Source: Nemorincola sp044225795 (GTDB taxonomy: Bacteria > Bacteroidota > Bacteroidia > Chitinophagales > Chitinophagaceae). Taken from it: 64,000 bases of DNA. How positions within the stretch are numbered: position 1 is the stretch's first letter; each line of letters starts with the position of its first letter. The position numbers and the translations under genes are program-made. The DNA is taken from contig JBGAIF010000001.1 of assembly GCA_044225795.1 (NCBI GenBank), positions 956,665 through 1,020,664 on the forward strand, in the 5' to 3' direction. The notes beneath the pieces were generated by a model that saw only the letters and a list, made by a program, of their open reading frames with translations, searched no databases and was not told the origin of the DNA. This document shows, one piece after another, positions 1-8,287 of this stretch.

Positions 1-175
1 TATCAAGAACGATGAGGTCGAAATATTCGTTCTTCACCATCTTAATGACGCCGGGGCCATTGTCCACGGTGGTCACTTCATAACCTTCCATTTCCAGGTT
101 CAGTTTCAGTCCTTCGCGCAGGCTTTCTTCATCTTCAGCTACGAGTATGGAGGCTTTGTATGTTTTGGTGGCCAT
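1..175 (-). CDS. Response regulator, receiver domain (partial, cut by window edge)
   Basis: The 58 readable residues form the first half of a CheY-like receiver domain: a beta strand ending in an acidic cluster (VAEDEESLREG), then the helix and strand leading to FDLIVLD, whose last Asp (D58) is the expected phosphoacceptor. The ATG lies at 173-175. The output domain lies outside the window, so the subfamily cannot be named. It is divergent from the membrane protein gene to its right, with an 85-bp gap. Confidence 0.85.
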   Translation of the reverse strand, partial: MATKTYKASILVAEDEESLREGLKLNLEMEGYEVTTVDNGPGVIKMVKNEYFDLIVLD

Positions 176-260
176 AGTGGTGCTTTTCCGGATATGAAAT
201 TACAGATATTTGATCAATTGCCATTGGCTTTAACTTTCTTCTGACACATATGGGCTATAT

Positions 261-1961
261 TTGTTTCCATATACATTAGCGTTGTTCACCGACAGGTTTT
301 CCAAATACAAACAAATACCTACCGGCCTGTTGTTCGGTATTGTCTGGTGTTTTCTTTTCGCGCTTTATTTCCCGGCTGCAAAGGCCGGCTTCGTTACCGA
401 TTTCACCGGCTGGCTCGACCAGGTCAGGAATCATAGTTTCTCCGAGCATATCAACCGTACCAACTACCAGGCCAAGAGTCTGTACCAGTTCACACAATTA
501 GCCACTTATGTTTTCTACAAGCTGTTTGGTACCAACGCCTGGTTGTGGCACCTGCTGTTCATTACGCTGCACGCGGCCAATGTGTGTCTCGCCTACGTCT
601 TCTGTACCCGGTTGCTGAAAGATGCCGGGGCTGAAGATGTGGTTTCTGCACCGCTCGCAGGTGTGGTATTATACTGTGTGTCGCCATATATGTCGGAGGT
701 CATTGTATGGGAGCCCGCATTTCACTTCTTGCAGGGGCTTCTGTTCATACTGCTTATTCTATTGCTTGTACAGCGTTTCATGGTGGCGGGCGAGCGAAAG
801 TTTGCCCTGTATGCCGGCTTGCTGTACCTGTTGTCTGCCTTCTCGCTGGAGGTATTTTACATTACACCATGGCTTGTGCTGGCTGTGGTGCTCTTCTATC
901 GTTCGGTTGACGCGGGTTATCGCGTGCGTCCGGCCATTCCGTTGTTCGTTGTACCTATGTTCGGTATCTTCCTGCTCAGGTTACTGGCTTTCCGCGCTCT
1001 GTACGGCGGCTGGGTATCGAGGGTAGGCAGTACCACCATCACATCGGTAACGTTCCATAGTTTTGGTAAGCCCGCAAAATATCTGTTCCACCTGCTGTTC
1101 GTTGGCCGGTTCTTCGACGAGAAGACCCGGCAGGATGTTTATGATGTGTGCGAAGGCACCGGCGGTATCATTGTTTTCTGGGGTATCGCTATTGCTGCAC
1201 TGCTATACATTGTGGCCGGGTTCAGGAAGATGAGTGGCAATGGCCGGGTGGCGGCATTGCTCTATGTGCTCGCCGGTATCACTTTAGTGTTGCTTATCCC
1301 GGTCTGGTTCAGTGATGGCCTGCTGGTAGTGTTCGACCGTTATACTTATTTCACTGCCGCGTTTCTATATATGCTTGTGGGCTTGTGGGTAATCATGATA
1401 CCCCGCGCCAGCGTCCGGATAGTATTGTTGCTGGCACTGATATCGGGCAATCTTCGTTTTGCCATACAGGTAAGCCGCTATTGGGGCAAGTCGGAAAAAG
1501 TGATCAGCAGCCTGCTTACAGGGCTGCCGGAGGCGGGAGATAAGAAGATACTCCTCCTTAACCTGCCGGAAAATATGCACGGCGTAGCCATGATAGGCTC
1601 AGAGCGGAACAGCGAGTTCAAGCTGATGCACGACCTGCTATACCCCGATAAGCCGATCAGGAACACGGTGTTTGATGTGCTGTCATACAACATGGTCACG
1701 CCGGATGATGGCGCCCATGCCGTAGTGATGAGCGACAGTACCATCCAGGTGACCCTGAACCAATGGGGTACCTGGTGGTGGTTTGAGACAAGGGGCGGGC
1801 ATAGTTATGAGAATGAGGATTACAAAGTGGACCTCACAGATCCCGGGCATCAATATATGCTGATACTTAAGAAACCGGCCGCTGATTATATGTTGCTATA
1901 CCAGGCAGGCGATCATTGGAAGCAGGTGGATATGACAAAAAAGGGTGTGGAGCAACATTAG
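261..1961 (+). CDS. Polytopic membrane protein, possibly a GT-C type glycosyltransferase
   Basis: A 566-residue protein with about ten hydrophobic segments, the first starting near residue 22. The first extracytoplasmic loop (TDFTGWLDQ) carries acidic residues, as in GT-C glycosyltransferases that use polyprenyl-phosphate sugars. The last 150 residues are hydrophilic and rich in Trp and Tyr, as in a periplasmic domain. No ATG is in frame near the start, so TTG at 261 is the likely start; a slightly later TTG or GTG is possible. Membrane location is clear; the transferase function is inference from topology only. It is followed after 48 bp by arfB on the same strand. Confidence 0.6.
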   Translation: MFPYTLALFTDRFSKYKQIPTGLLFGIVWCFLFALYFPAAKAGFVTDFTGWLDQVRNHSFSEHINRTNYQAKSLYQFTQLATYVFYKLFGTNAWLWHLLFITLHAANVCLAYVFCTRLLKDAGAEDVVSAPLAGVVLYCVSPYMSEVIVWEPAFHFLQGLLFILLILLLVQRFMVAGERKFALYAGLLYLLSAFSLEVFYITPWLVLAVVLFYRSVDAGYRVRPAIPLFVVPMFGIFLLRLLAFRALYGGWVSRVGSTTITSVTFHSFGKPAKYLFHLLFVGRFFDEKTRQDVYDVCEGTGGIIVFWGIAIAALLYIVAGFRKMSGNGRVAALLYVLAGITLVLLIPVWFSDGLLVVFDRYTYFTAAFLYMLVGLWVIMIPRASVRIVLLLALISGNLRFAIQVSRYWGKSEKVISSLLTGLPEAGDKKILLLNLPENMHGVAMIGSERNSEFKLMHDLLYPDKPIRNTVFDVLSYNMVTPDDGAHAVVMSDSTIQVTLNQWGTWWWFETRGGHSYENEDYKVDLTDPGHQYMLILKKPAADYMLLYQAGDHWKQVDMTKKGVEQH

Positions 1962-1997
1962 CAGCCATCCGGACTCTGATGTTTATCACAAGGCTCT

Positions 1998-2005
1998 TAT
2001 TTTTG
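1998..2005 (+). promoter_or_regulatory. Bacteroidota -7 promoter box of arfB
   Basis: TATTTTTG matches TAnnTTTG exactly and ends only 4 nt before the GTG start of arfB at 2010. The transcript would therefore start at or next to the start codon. Confidence 0.55.
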
Positions 2006-2009
2006 TATC

Positions 2010-2414
2010 GTGATCGATTTTTCATCCGAAATATATTACAGGACAGCACGCAGCGGCGGCAAGGGCGGTCAGAACGTGAACAAGGTGGAGACCATGGTAG
2101 AGGCACTGTGGATGGTCGCGGAGTCGCGTTTCTTTACCCCCGACGAAAAATCGTTGATCGCCGAAAAGCTTGCGGCGCGTATCAACAAGGATGGCGAGTT
2201 GCAGGTAAAGGCCGCTGATACCCGCTCACAACTGGAGAATAAAGAAATAGCCCGCGAAAAGTTGATGGGATTAGTGAGCCGCAGCCTGATCAGGCCCAGG
2301 AAACGTAAAGCAACAAAGCCAACAAAGGAATCGAAAGAGAAACGGCTGGACAGCAAGAAGAAGGAAGGAATGAAGAAGGAAATGAGGAGAAAGCCATCAA
2401 AGAGGGATTTATAG
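2010..2414 (+). CDS. arfB: Alternative ribosome-rescue factor, peptidyl-tRNA hydrolase ArfB (YaeJ)
   Basis: This 134-residue protein carries the class I release factor catalytic motif GGQ (residues 19-21, in SGGKGGQNVNKV) at the very N-terminus and a long Lys/Arg-rich tail from about residue 95 on. That combination, without any codon-recognition domain, defines ArfB. ArfB hydrolyses peptidyl-tRNA on ribosomes stalled without a stop codon; the basic tail enters the empty mRNA channel. The length fits the family. The start is GTG at 2010. No Shine-Dalgarno is visible, and a promoter box sits directly upstream. Confidence 0.93.
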   Translation: MIDFSSEIYYRTARSGGKGGQNVNKVETMVEALWMVAESRFFTPDEKSLIAEKLAARINKDGELQVKAADTRSQLENKEIAREKLMGLVSRSLIRPRKRKATKPTKESKEKRLDSKKKEGMKKEMRRKPSKRDL

Positions 2415-2423
2415 CATAAATTA

Positions 2424-2530
2424 AGGCTATAGCCTGATATTTTATATAATTTTAAGGTTTTAGCTTGAATATTTATTTATATTTTCAGACTAAAGCCTTA
2501 TTTTTGTATATAATTTTAAGGCTTTAGCTT
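2424..2530 (+). promoter_or_regulatory. Putative operator of the Fic module
   Basis: The space before the HTH gene is built of related boxes. A perfect 12-bp palindrome AGGCTATAGCCT lies at 2424-2435. CTAAAGCCTTA (2490-2500) is the exact reverse complement of TAAGGCTTTAG (2517-2527), and these arms flank the -7 box. Also, 2443-2466 is repeated with one mismatch at 2507-2530. The simplest reading is autoregulation by the HTH protein encoded immediately downstream. Confidence 0.6.
2499..2506 (+). promoter_or_regulatory. -7 promoter box of the Fic module
   Basis: TATTTTTG is an exact match to TAnnTTTG. Its first two bases belong to one arm of the 11-bp inverted repeat, so a bound repressor would cover the promoter. 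The start codon is 25 nt downstream. Confidence 0.6.
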
Positions 2531-2531
2531 T

Positions 2532-2996
2532 ATGAATCGTCGTAAACATAACCTTGTGATCGAGCAGGTAGATAAGAAGCTACATGCTTTTGATATGTTG
2601 AGAGAGGTGCAGCGCCCTTCTGACGGATGGGTGCATGCTATACGGTCGGGAATGAAAATGTCATTGCGGCAATTAGGTGACCGGCTTCATATAACAGCGC
2701 AAAGTGTAAAGGAGTTGGAGGCGAGAGAAAAACAGGGCACTGTTTCGCTGGACGCGCTGGAAAAAGCGGCAAGGGCAATGAATATGCGGCTGGTCTATGG
2801 TTTTGTACCGGAAGGTGGTTCAATACAGGAGATGATAGCGCAACGCGCAAGAGAAGTGGCCACGCAAATAGTTAGCCGTACGTCCGCTTCTATGAAACTT
2901 GAAGGACAGGAAAATTCAGCAGACAGGATAGCGCGTGCCATTGATGAGCTGGCAGAAGAGCTGACAAGAGAAATGCCGAGATATTTATGGGATTAG
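2532..2996 (+). CDS. HTH antitoxin-like protein, mobile mystery protein A
   Basis: A 154-residue protein. Residues about 35-90 form an XRE/Cro-type helix-turn-helix (MSLRQLGDRLHITAQSV). The sequence and pairing match the family called mobile mystery protein A, always found with a Fic protein. In the C-terminal helix, S120-MKL-E124-G125 fits the Fic inhibitory motif [ST]xxxE[GN] of class I Fic antitoxins such as VbhA; in those proteins the Glu blocks the gamma-phosphate site of ATP in the Fic pocket. The protein would then be both repressor and direct inhibitor; the inhibitor role is inference. Its 3' end overlaps the Fic gene by 10 nt, which suggests coupled translation. Confidence 0.85.
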   Translation: MNRRKHNLVIEQVDKKLHAFDMLREVQRPSDGWVHAIRSGMKMSLRQLGDRLHITAQSVKELEAREKQGTVSLDALEKAARAMNMRLVYGFVPEGGSIQEMIAQRAREVATQIVSRTSASMKLEGQENSADRIARAIDELAEELTREMPRYLWD

Positions 2997-3583
2997 AATT
3001 GACTTATGAATATGGGCAAACACCTCTTGATGAAGACGAAAAAGAGGGCCTTCTTATCCGCTCTGTTACAACGCGTGAGGAACTCGATGAGTTCGAACAG
3101 GAAAATATCCAGCAGGCCATGTTATGGTTGCTGAGAAGAAAATTTCCGGCAGATGATGTACTAACAGAAGATTTCATACGCACACTTCATAAAAGAATGT
3201 TTGGCCACGTCTGGAGATGGGCGGGGCAATTCCGGAAGACAAACAAAAACATCGGTGTAGATAAGTATGAGATACCGCAAGAGCTGAGAATATTGCTGGA
3301 CGACTGCAAGTATTGGGTACAACATAACATATACTCCAATGAAGAAACAGCCATCCGTTTTAAACACCGGTTAGTGAGCATTCATTGTTTTGCCAATGGT
3401 AACGGCCGGCATTCCAGGTTGATGGCGGATGTGATCATAGAGCATATCTTCAACGGAAAAGTTTTCAGTTGGGGTGGCAATGACCTTGCGAGGTCGGGAG
3501 ATGCGAGAACCAATTACCTCTCTGCCGTAAAGCTGGCAGATGCAGGAGATATAACAACTCTTGTCGCTTTTGCCAGAATGTAG
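2987..3583 (+). CDS. Fic-domain protein, mobile mystery protein B
   Basis: A 198-residue protein with a complete Fic signature, HCFANGNGRHSR starting at His133 (HxFxxGNGR). It also has the preceding helix and the flap that presents target residues (about 83-98). Fic enzymes transfer AMP or another nucleotide to hydroxyl groups of target proteins, and the catalytic His and the anion-binding loop are intact here. No [ST]xxxE[GN] inhibitory motif was seen inside this protein, consistent with it being supplied by the upstream partner. The target is unknown. The ATG at 2987 lies inside the end of the HTH gene. Confidence 0.9.
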   Translation: MGLELTYEYGQTPLDEDEKEGLLIRSVTTREELDEFEQENIQQAMLWLLRRKFPADDVLTEDFIRTLHKRMFGHVWRWAGQFRKTNKNIGVDKYEIPQELRILLDDCKYWVQHNIYSNEETAIRFKHRLVSIHCFANGNGRHSRLMADVIIEHIFNGKVFSWGGNDLARSGDARTNYLSAVKLADAGDITTLVAFARM

Positions 3584-3612
3584 ATGCCGAGGATCGCAGT
3601 GTCTAAACGAAA

Positions 3613-4986
3613 CTAAAACAACATCTTATACACATCCTCCACCTTATTCACCGTCTTCACCTGTATCTTGTAGTTGCCTAAGTTCAGTCCCTTGGCATTG
3701 GCCTTGGGGATGAAGATCACATCCATACCCAGCTTATCGGCTTCGGCTATGCGCTGGTCTATCCGGTTCACTGCTCTTATCTCTCCGCTCAGGCCTATCT
3801 CACCTACCAGGCATATATTAGATGGTAATGCCTTGTCTTCGTAAGAAGATAATAATGAGCATACTACCGCCAGTTCTATGGACGGGTCCTCTATTTTCAG
3901 TCCGCCGGCTATGTTCACAAATACATCTTTTGATCCGAAATGGAAGCCGCCACGTTTTTCCAATACGGCCAGCAGCAGTTGCAACCTTCTCAGGTCCAGG
4001 CCGCTAACCGTGCGCTGCGGTGTGCCATATACTGCCTGTGTCACCAGTGCCTGCACCTCTATCATCAGCGGACGGGATGCTTCCATAGTAGCGGCGATGG
4101 CGATACCGCTCAGTGGTTCATTGTGCTGGGATAATAATATTTCAGATGGGTTGCTCACCGGGCGCATACCCTGTGTCACCATTTCGTAGATGCCCAGCTC
4201 TGATGTGGACCCGAACCTGTTCTTCAGGGTACGTAATATGCGGTAGGCATAGTGGCGGTCACCTTCGAACTGCAGTACCGTATCTACCATATGCTCCAGT
4301 ACTTTGGGGCCGGCTATAGATCCCTCCTTAGTGATATGGCCAATGATGCAGACAGGAATATTAGTGGCTTTTGCAAAACGTTGCAGTTCGGCTGCACACT
4401 CGCGCACCTGCGACACACTACCGGCTGCAGATTCTACATATGGCGACTCCAGCGTCTGTATAGAATCAATGATCATCAGTTGCGGGCGCACTTTCTTCAC
4501 CTCCTGGAACAGCGTATTGGTATCTGTGGCTGTGAGCAGGTACAATTTATCGTTCCTGATGCCCACACGGTCGGCACGTAGTTTTATTTGCTGCGCGCTT
4601 TCTTCCCCCGACACATATAGTGTTGTGATATTCTTCCACGATAATGCCAGTTGCAGGAACAAGGTTGACTTGCCGATACCCGGATCTCCGGCTACCAGTA
4701 TCACAGAGCCCGGCACCATGCCGCCGCCCAGCACACGGTTCAGTTCTGTATCCGGCGATATCATTCGCGCTTCCTGTGTCTGAACAACTTCATCCAGTTT
4801 GTGCGCTTTTCTTTTTTCTTTGTTGTCATCTTCCCAGGTCAGCGTCTCAGGTCTTATTTTGTCATCGCGTTGCACTACTTCTTCCACAAAAGAATTCCAT
4901 GCGCCGCATGATGGACACTTACCGGTCCACTTCGGAGTTTCATATCCGCATTGCTGACAAAAGAAAGCTGATTTTATTTTCGCCAT
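3613..4986 (-). CDS. radA: DNA repair protein RadA/Sms
   Basis: 457 residues from ATG 4986. The domain order is diagnostic: a four-Cys zinc finger (CQQC and CPSC, Cys10/13/24/27), a RecA-like ATPase with Walker A (GDPGIGKST), the RadA-specific KNRFG motif, and a Lon-protease-like C-terminal domain. RadA promotes branch migration of recombination intermediates. An upstream in-frame start would add 14 residues, but the zinc finger normally begins within about 10 residues of the start, so the later ATG is chosen. It is convergent with the Fic module. Confidence 0.95.
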   Translation of the reverse strand: MAKIKSAFFCQQCGYETPKWTGKCPSCGAWNSFVEEVVQRDDKIRPETLTWEDDNKEKRKAHKLDEVVQTQEARMISPDTELNRVLGGGMVPGSVILVAGDPGIGKSTLFLQLALSWKNITTLYVSGEESAQQIKLRADRVGIRNDKLYLLTATDTNTLFQEVKKVRPQLMIIDSIQTLESPYVESAAGSVSQVRECAAELQRFAKATNIPVCIIGHITKEGSIAGPKVLEHMVDTVLQFEGDRHYAYRILRTLKNRFGSTSELGIYEMVTQGMRPVSNPSEILLSQHNEPLSGIAIAATMEASRPLMIEVQALVTQAVYGTPQRTVSGLDLRRLQLLLAVLEKRGGFHFGSKDVFVNIAGGLKIEDPSIELAVVCSLLSSYEDKALPSNICLVGEIGLSGEIRAVNRIDQRIAEADKLGMDVIFIPKANAKGLNLGNYKIQVKTVNKVEDVYKMLF

Positions 4987-5025
4987 ATCGCCATCCCCTG
5001 AATGGGAGAATTTTTTTGTGAGTAA

Positions 5026-5033
5026 CAAATATA
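5026..5033 (-). promoter_or_regulatory. -7 promoter box of radA
   Basis: On the minus strand this reads TATATTTG, an exact TAnnTTTG match, 40 nt before the chosen radA ATG. That supports the shorter start, because the longer reading frame would begin right beside the box. Confidence 0.6.
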
Positions 5034-5143
5034 CACAACACCATTCCTAATGAATGATATTGATGTTGCACGAAACGATCACAACAAACTTTGTTCGTGC
5101 AAATAAAAATTTATCGTGTAGTGTAGAATGAGATCTTTGAAGG

Positions 5144-5164
5144 CTCCCCTTTAGGGGTTGGGGG
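5144..5164. repeat. Short G/C palindromic element
   Basis: CCCCTTTAGGGG followed by TTGGGGG forms a compact palindrome with a G-rich flank, just beyond the end of the candidate small RNA. It resembles the short intergenic elements common in Bacteroidota genomes (from memory, not checked). Confidence 0.4.
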
Positions 5165-5227
5165 AAAAGAAAAGAGCCGCTGGAGGAATCCGGCAGCTCT
5201 CACTTACTAACCCATTAAATTCACAAC
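5165..5227 (-). ncRNA. Candidate small RNA, about 63 nt
   Basis: On the minus strand an exact -7 box (5241-5234) is followed by about 60 nt ending in a strong hairpin. Its arms are at 5190-5200 and 5173-5183, 11 pairs with one mismatch and one wobble, and it runs into TTTTCTTTT (5172-5164). That is a complete transcription unit with promoter and rho-independent terminator and no room for a normal gene; only a six-codon frame (GTG AAT TTA ATG GGT TAG) lies inside. It occupies the otherwise empty 500-bp gap between radA and the peptidase gene. Confidence 0.5.
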
Positions 5228-5233
5228 TTGACA

Positions 5234-5241
5234 CAAATGTA
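5234..5241 (-). promoter_or_regulatory. -7 promoter box of the candidate small RNA
   Basis: The minus strand reads TACATTTG, an exact TAnnTTTG match, about 7 nt before the inferred start at 5227. Confidence 0.5.
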
Positions 5242-5529
5242 GCATCCTAAACGCTAGGAAAAAAATGGAATTCTCCTGTTCTGCCATCACTTTTATAGAT
5301 ATAGTGTTAATTAATATTCCATCTATTTTAGGCATTGAAAATCAATGAATTTTGATGGATTTTTACAAAAATCTGATACCCGGTTCACAGTAAAGTAAAC
5401 ATTTGATAATGTGCAATGTCTTATTGGGGTGTCGCATGCGTTATGTTTACATATATGGTAAGTTAAAATAATGGAAACCGGGCGGGGATTTATACAGTAA
5501 ACGTATTTTGCAGCCGCAAAAACATTTCA

Positions 5530-7260
5530 ATGAACAGAATTTTTGAACCACTGATACAAAAAGAAAGGAAATTCTTACCCGCAGATTTCAAAGTGAGCGA
5601 CTGGGATCACCTTCAACCTTACTATGAGGATCTGAAAACAAGAACAATAGATAATAAGGAGCAACTGGAAAAATGGCTGGAAGATATCAGCGAGCTGGAA
5701 GCGGTAGTGAGTGAAGATGCCTGCTGGCGACAGATCAATATGACCTGCGATACAACAAACAAATCATATGAGGAGGCGTTCACTTATTTCTGTATGGAAA
5801 TAGAACCCCGGATCAAGCCGTACAGTTTTGAGCTGAACAAGAAGCTGCTCGATTGTCCTTATACTAAGGAGCTGGACAATAATATTTTCTTTCCATATCT
5901 CAGGAGTGTGGATAATGCCGCAAAGCTATATCGCGAGGCTAACGTTCAGCTACAGGCCGATATGAACCTGCTGGCACAGCAGTACGGTGTCATCTCCGGG
6001 GCTATGTCGGTAGAGGTGGATGGTAAGGAATATACATTGCAGCAGGCCGCAAAGTTCCTCCACAACCCTGATCGTGAACTTCGTGAAAAAGTATTCAGGA
6101 AGATTTCGGCACGCCGCCTGCTGGATAAAGATAAACTGAATGAGCTGTTTGATAAGTTGCTGGCCCTCCGTCAGCAGGTAGCGGTCAATGCCGGTTTTGA
6201 GAACTACCGCGATTATAAGTTCCGCGAGCTTGGCCGTTTCGATTATACGGTTGACGATTGTTTCGCCTTTCACAATGCTGTGCGCGAACATATCCTACCA
6301 CTCCAGGCAATGCTGGTGAGGCACAAGCAGCAAAAGCTTGGGGTAGATGTGATGCGCCCGTGGGATAGTGACGCGGAACCGGTAGGAACAGAACCGCTGC
6401 ACCCTTTCACAGACGGAAAGGAACTGACCGATAAAGCAATAGAAGCTTTCAGTAAGCTGAGCCCTTACTTTGCCGGTTGCCTGCAAACCATGAAACAGAT
6501 ACAGCGCCTCGACCTCGAAAGCAGGAAGGGCAAAGCGCCGGGTGGCTACAACTGCCCGCTGGCAGAAACAGGGGTGCCATTCATCTTTATGAATGCCGCG
6601 GGCACCATGGGCGATGTGATCACTATGATGCACGAAGGTGGCCATGCGGTTCATTCATTCCTGTCGCATCCGCTGTCATTATCTTCTTTCAAAGAATATC
6701 CGATGGAGATCGCCGAACTGGCCAGCATGAGCATGGAGCTCTTCTCTATGGAACACTGGAACATATTCTTTAAAGATGAGCAGGAACTGAAGCGCGCGCA
6801 ACTGGAAGAGATGGAGCGTGTCATCAGCGTGCTGCCATGGATCGCCACTATTGATAAATTCCAGCACTGGCTATATACGCATCCCGGCCACACAGTGGCT
6901 GAGCGCGAGGCATCATGGCTGGGTATCCTCAACGAGTTCTCAACCGGCATCACAGACTGGAGTGGTTTTGAAGAATACCGCACCAACTTCTGGCAAAAAC
7001 AATTGCACTTGTTCGAAGTGCCGTTCTATTATATTGAATATGGTATAGCGCAGCTTGGCGCCATAGCCATGTGGCGGCAGTACCGCATGAATAAGGAGCA
7101 GGCCCTCAATAATTATATGAACGCGCTGAGCCTGGGTTATACCAAGACGTTGAAAGACCTGTATGCTACGGCAGGTATCAGGTTCGATTTTTCGCCGGCA
7201 TATGTAAAAGAACTGGCAGACTTTGTAACACCGGTATTAAAAGAAATGGGCGTAAGCTGA
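5530..7260 (+). CDS. M3 family zinc oligoendopeptidase
   Basis: 576 residues, the usual size for the oligoendopeptidase F branch of M3. The zinc site HEGGHAVH is at residues 368-375 (H368, E369, H372), and the third ligand is probably a Glu in YPMEIAEL (about 393-396). No signal peptide is present, so it should act in the cytoplasm on short peptides. The lipoprotein gene follows after 6 nt on the same strand, so the two are likely cotranscribed. A near-match to the -7 box (TATTTTG, about 5505) lies upstream. Confidence 0.92.
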   Translation: MNRIFEPLIQKERKFLPADFKVSDWDHLQPYYEDLKTRTIDNKEQLEKWLEDISELEAVVSEDACWRQINMTCDTTNKSYEEAFTYFCMEIEPRIKPYSFELNKKLLDCPYTKELDNNIFFPYLRSVDNAAKLYREANVQLQADMNLLAQQYGVISGAMSVEVDGKEYTLQQAAKFLHNPDRELREKVFRKISARRLLDKDKLNELFDKLLALRQQVAVNAGFENYRDYKFRELGRFDYTVDDCFAFHNAVREHILPLQAMLVRHKQQKLGVDVMRPWDSDAEPVGTEPLHPFTDGKELTDKAIEAFSKLSPYFAGCLQTMKQIQRLDLESRKGKAPGGYNCPLAETGVPFIFMNAAGTMGDVITMMHEGGHAVHSFLSHPLSLSSFKEYPMEIAELASMSMELFSMEHWNIFFKDEQELKRAQLEEMERVISVLPWIATIDKFQHWLYTHPGHTVAEREASWLGILNEFSTGITDWSGFEEYRTNFWQKQLHLFEVPFYYIEYGIAQLGAIAMWRQYRMNKEQALNNYMNALSLGYTKTLKDLYATAGIRFDFSPAYVKELADFVTPVLKEMGVS

Positions 7261-7266
7261 TAACAC

Positions 7267-8133
7267 ATGAGCACAAAATTCAGATACCTGGTTATGATAC
7301 TGTTTGGCGGATTATTATCCTGCGGCAGTAGCAGACATTCCGGTTCGTCATCTTCAGCCATGCCCGGTACATGGCAGGATACGCCGATAGCAATAGATGG
7401 CGATTGCAAAGACTGGCCTTCGCCATATCCCAGTTATGATGCAAAGGGCAAGATAGCATATGCCACTTCCAATGACCGGCACTATGTATATATTACCATG
7501 CAGACAGGCGATGAGATGACGCAACTGAAGATACTGCACCAGGGTATGGTGGTATCGTTCGACACCTCGGGAAAGAAGGAACCGCAGTTGCATATCAATT
7601 ATCCCTTGCCCAATGATGAAGTTTCGCTCGATCTTGTGTCTGAGCTTAACGGACATAAGCAATTGGCGGAAGGGCATACCAACCGAAAACTGGAGAAAGA
7701 CATCAGCAAATGCGCCAAAGATGCCGGCCAGTTCTCCCTGGAAGGCTTCCGTGATTGTAACGGCGGCTATATGATCACGCAGGCAAATAAATGCGGGATC
7801 AGGGTCATGCTGAAAATAGATGAGTATAAAGAGCTGGTATGGGAAGCCGCTATTCCCGTAAAGGCCATATATAATAAGGACTCATTGATAGCCGCGGATG
7901 CGGGCAGGCCGTTAAGTGTCTGCTATATGATCAACAAATTCAAACAACCATCTACCAAAGCAGAGAATAACGTGGGTATGAACAACTCCATGTCACCCAA
8001 CATGAGCAGCCCGGGCGGCAGGGCGGGAGCCATGCCGTCACGTGGCGGCGGCAGGTCAAATGCCTATAATCCGTTGCAACATTTGTACGAGGCAACAAAG
8101 ACCTGGAAGCAATTCGGGATGGTTTATCGTTAG
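7267..8133 (+). CDS. Lipoprotein with CBM9/DOMON-like N-terminal domain
   Basis: 288 residues with a lipoprotein signal peptide ending in LLSC (Cys19). A short Ser-rich linker follows, then IDGDCKDW, the characteristic opening of CBM9-like domains, followed by alternating beta strands to about residue 220. The tail is rich in Met, Gly, Ser and Asn and looks disordered. Substrate and role are unknown. It is 6 nt downstream of the M3 peptidase gene and convergent with the PorP/SprF gene. Confidence 0.7.
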   Translation: MSTKFRYLVMILFGGLLSCGSSRHSGSSSSAMPGTWQDTPIAIDGDCKDWPSPYPSYDAKGKIAYATSNDRHYVYITMQTGDEMTQLKILHQGMVVSFDTSGKKEPQLHINYPLPNDEVSLDLVSELNGHKQLAEGHTNRKLEKDISKCAKDAGQFSLEGFRDCNGGYMITQANKCGIRVMLKIDEYKELVWEAAIPVKAIYNKDSLIAADAGRPLSVCYMINKFKQPSTKAENNVGMNNSMSPNMSSPGGRAGAMPSRGGGRSNAYNPLQHLYEATKTWKQFGMVYR

Positions 8134-8235
8134 TACCCAACCATAAGTGTACCTACATCTGTCTATATAGATGATCGCCTGTCGTCCGGACTGCGATCGG
8201 CCCAGCTGGCCCCTATATTTATCTTATTAATAAAA

Positions 8236-8264
8236 AGAGGTTTGCCCTGTAAAGGCAAGCCTCT
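8236..8264 (-). terminator. Rho-independent terminator of the PKD-PorP/SprF operon
   Basis: Arms of about 11 bp with a 7-nt loop. On the minus strand the hairpin runs into TTTTTATT. It lies 24 nt past the stop of the PorP/SprF gene. Confidence 0.8.
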
Positions 8265-8287
8265 CAATATTTTATACAATAGTATTC

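Noticed and set aside
8134..8235. Possible short gene after the 7267 lipoprotein
   Set aside because: Only about 100 bp with no frame of useful size; it is the spacer before the minus-strand terminator.
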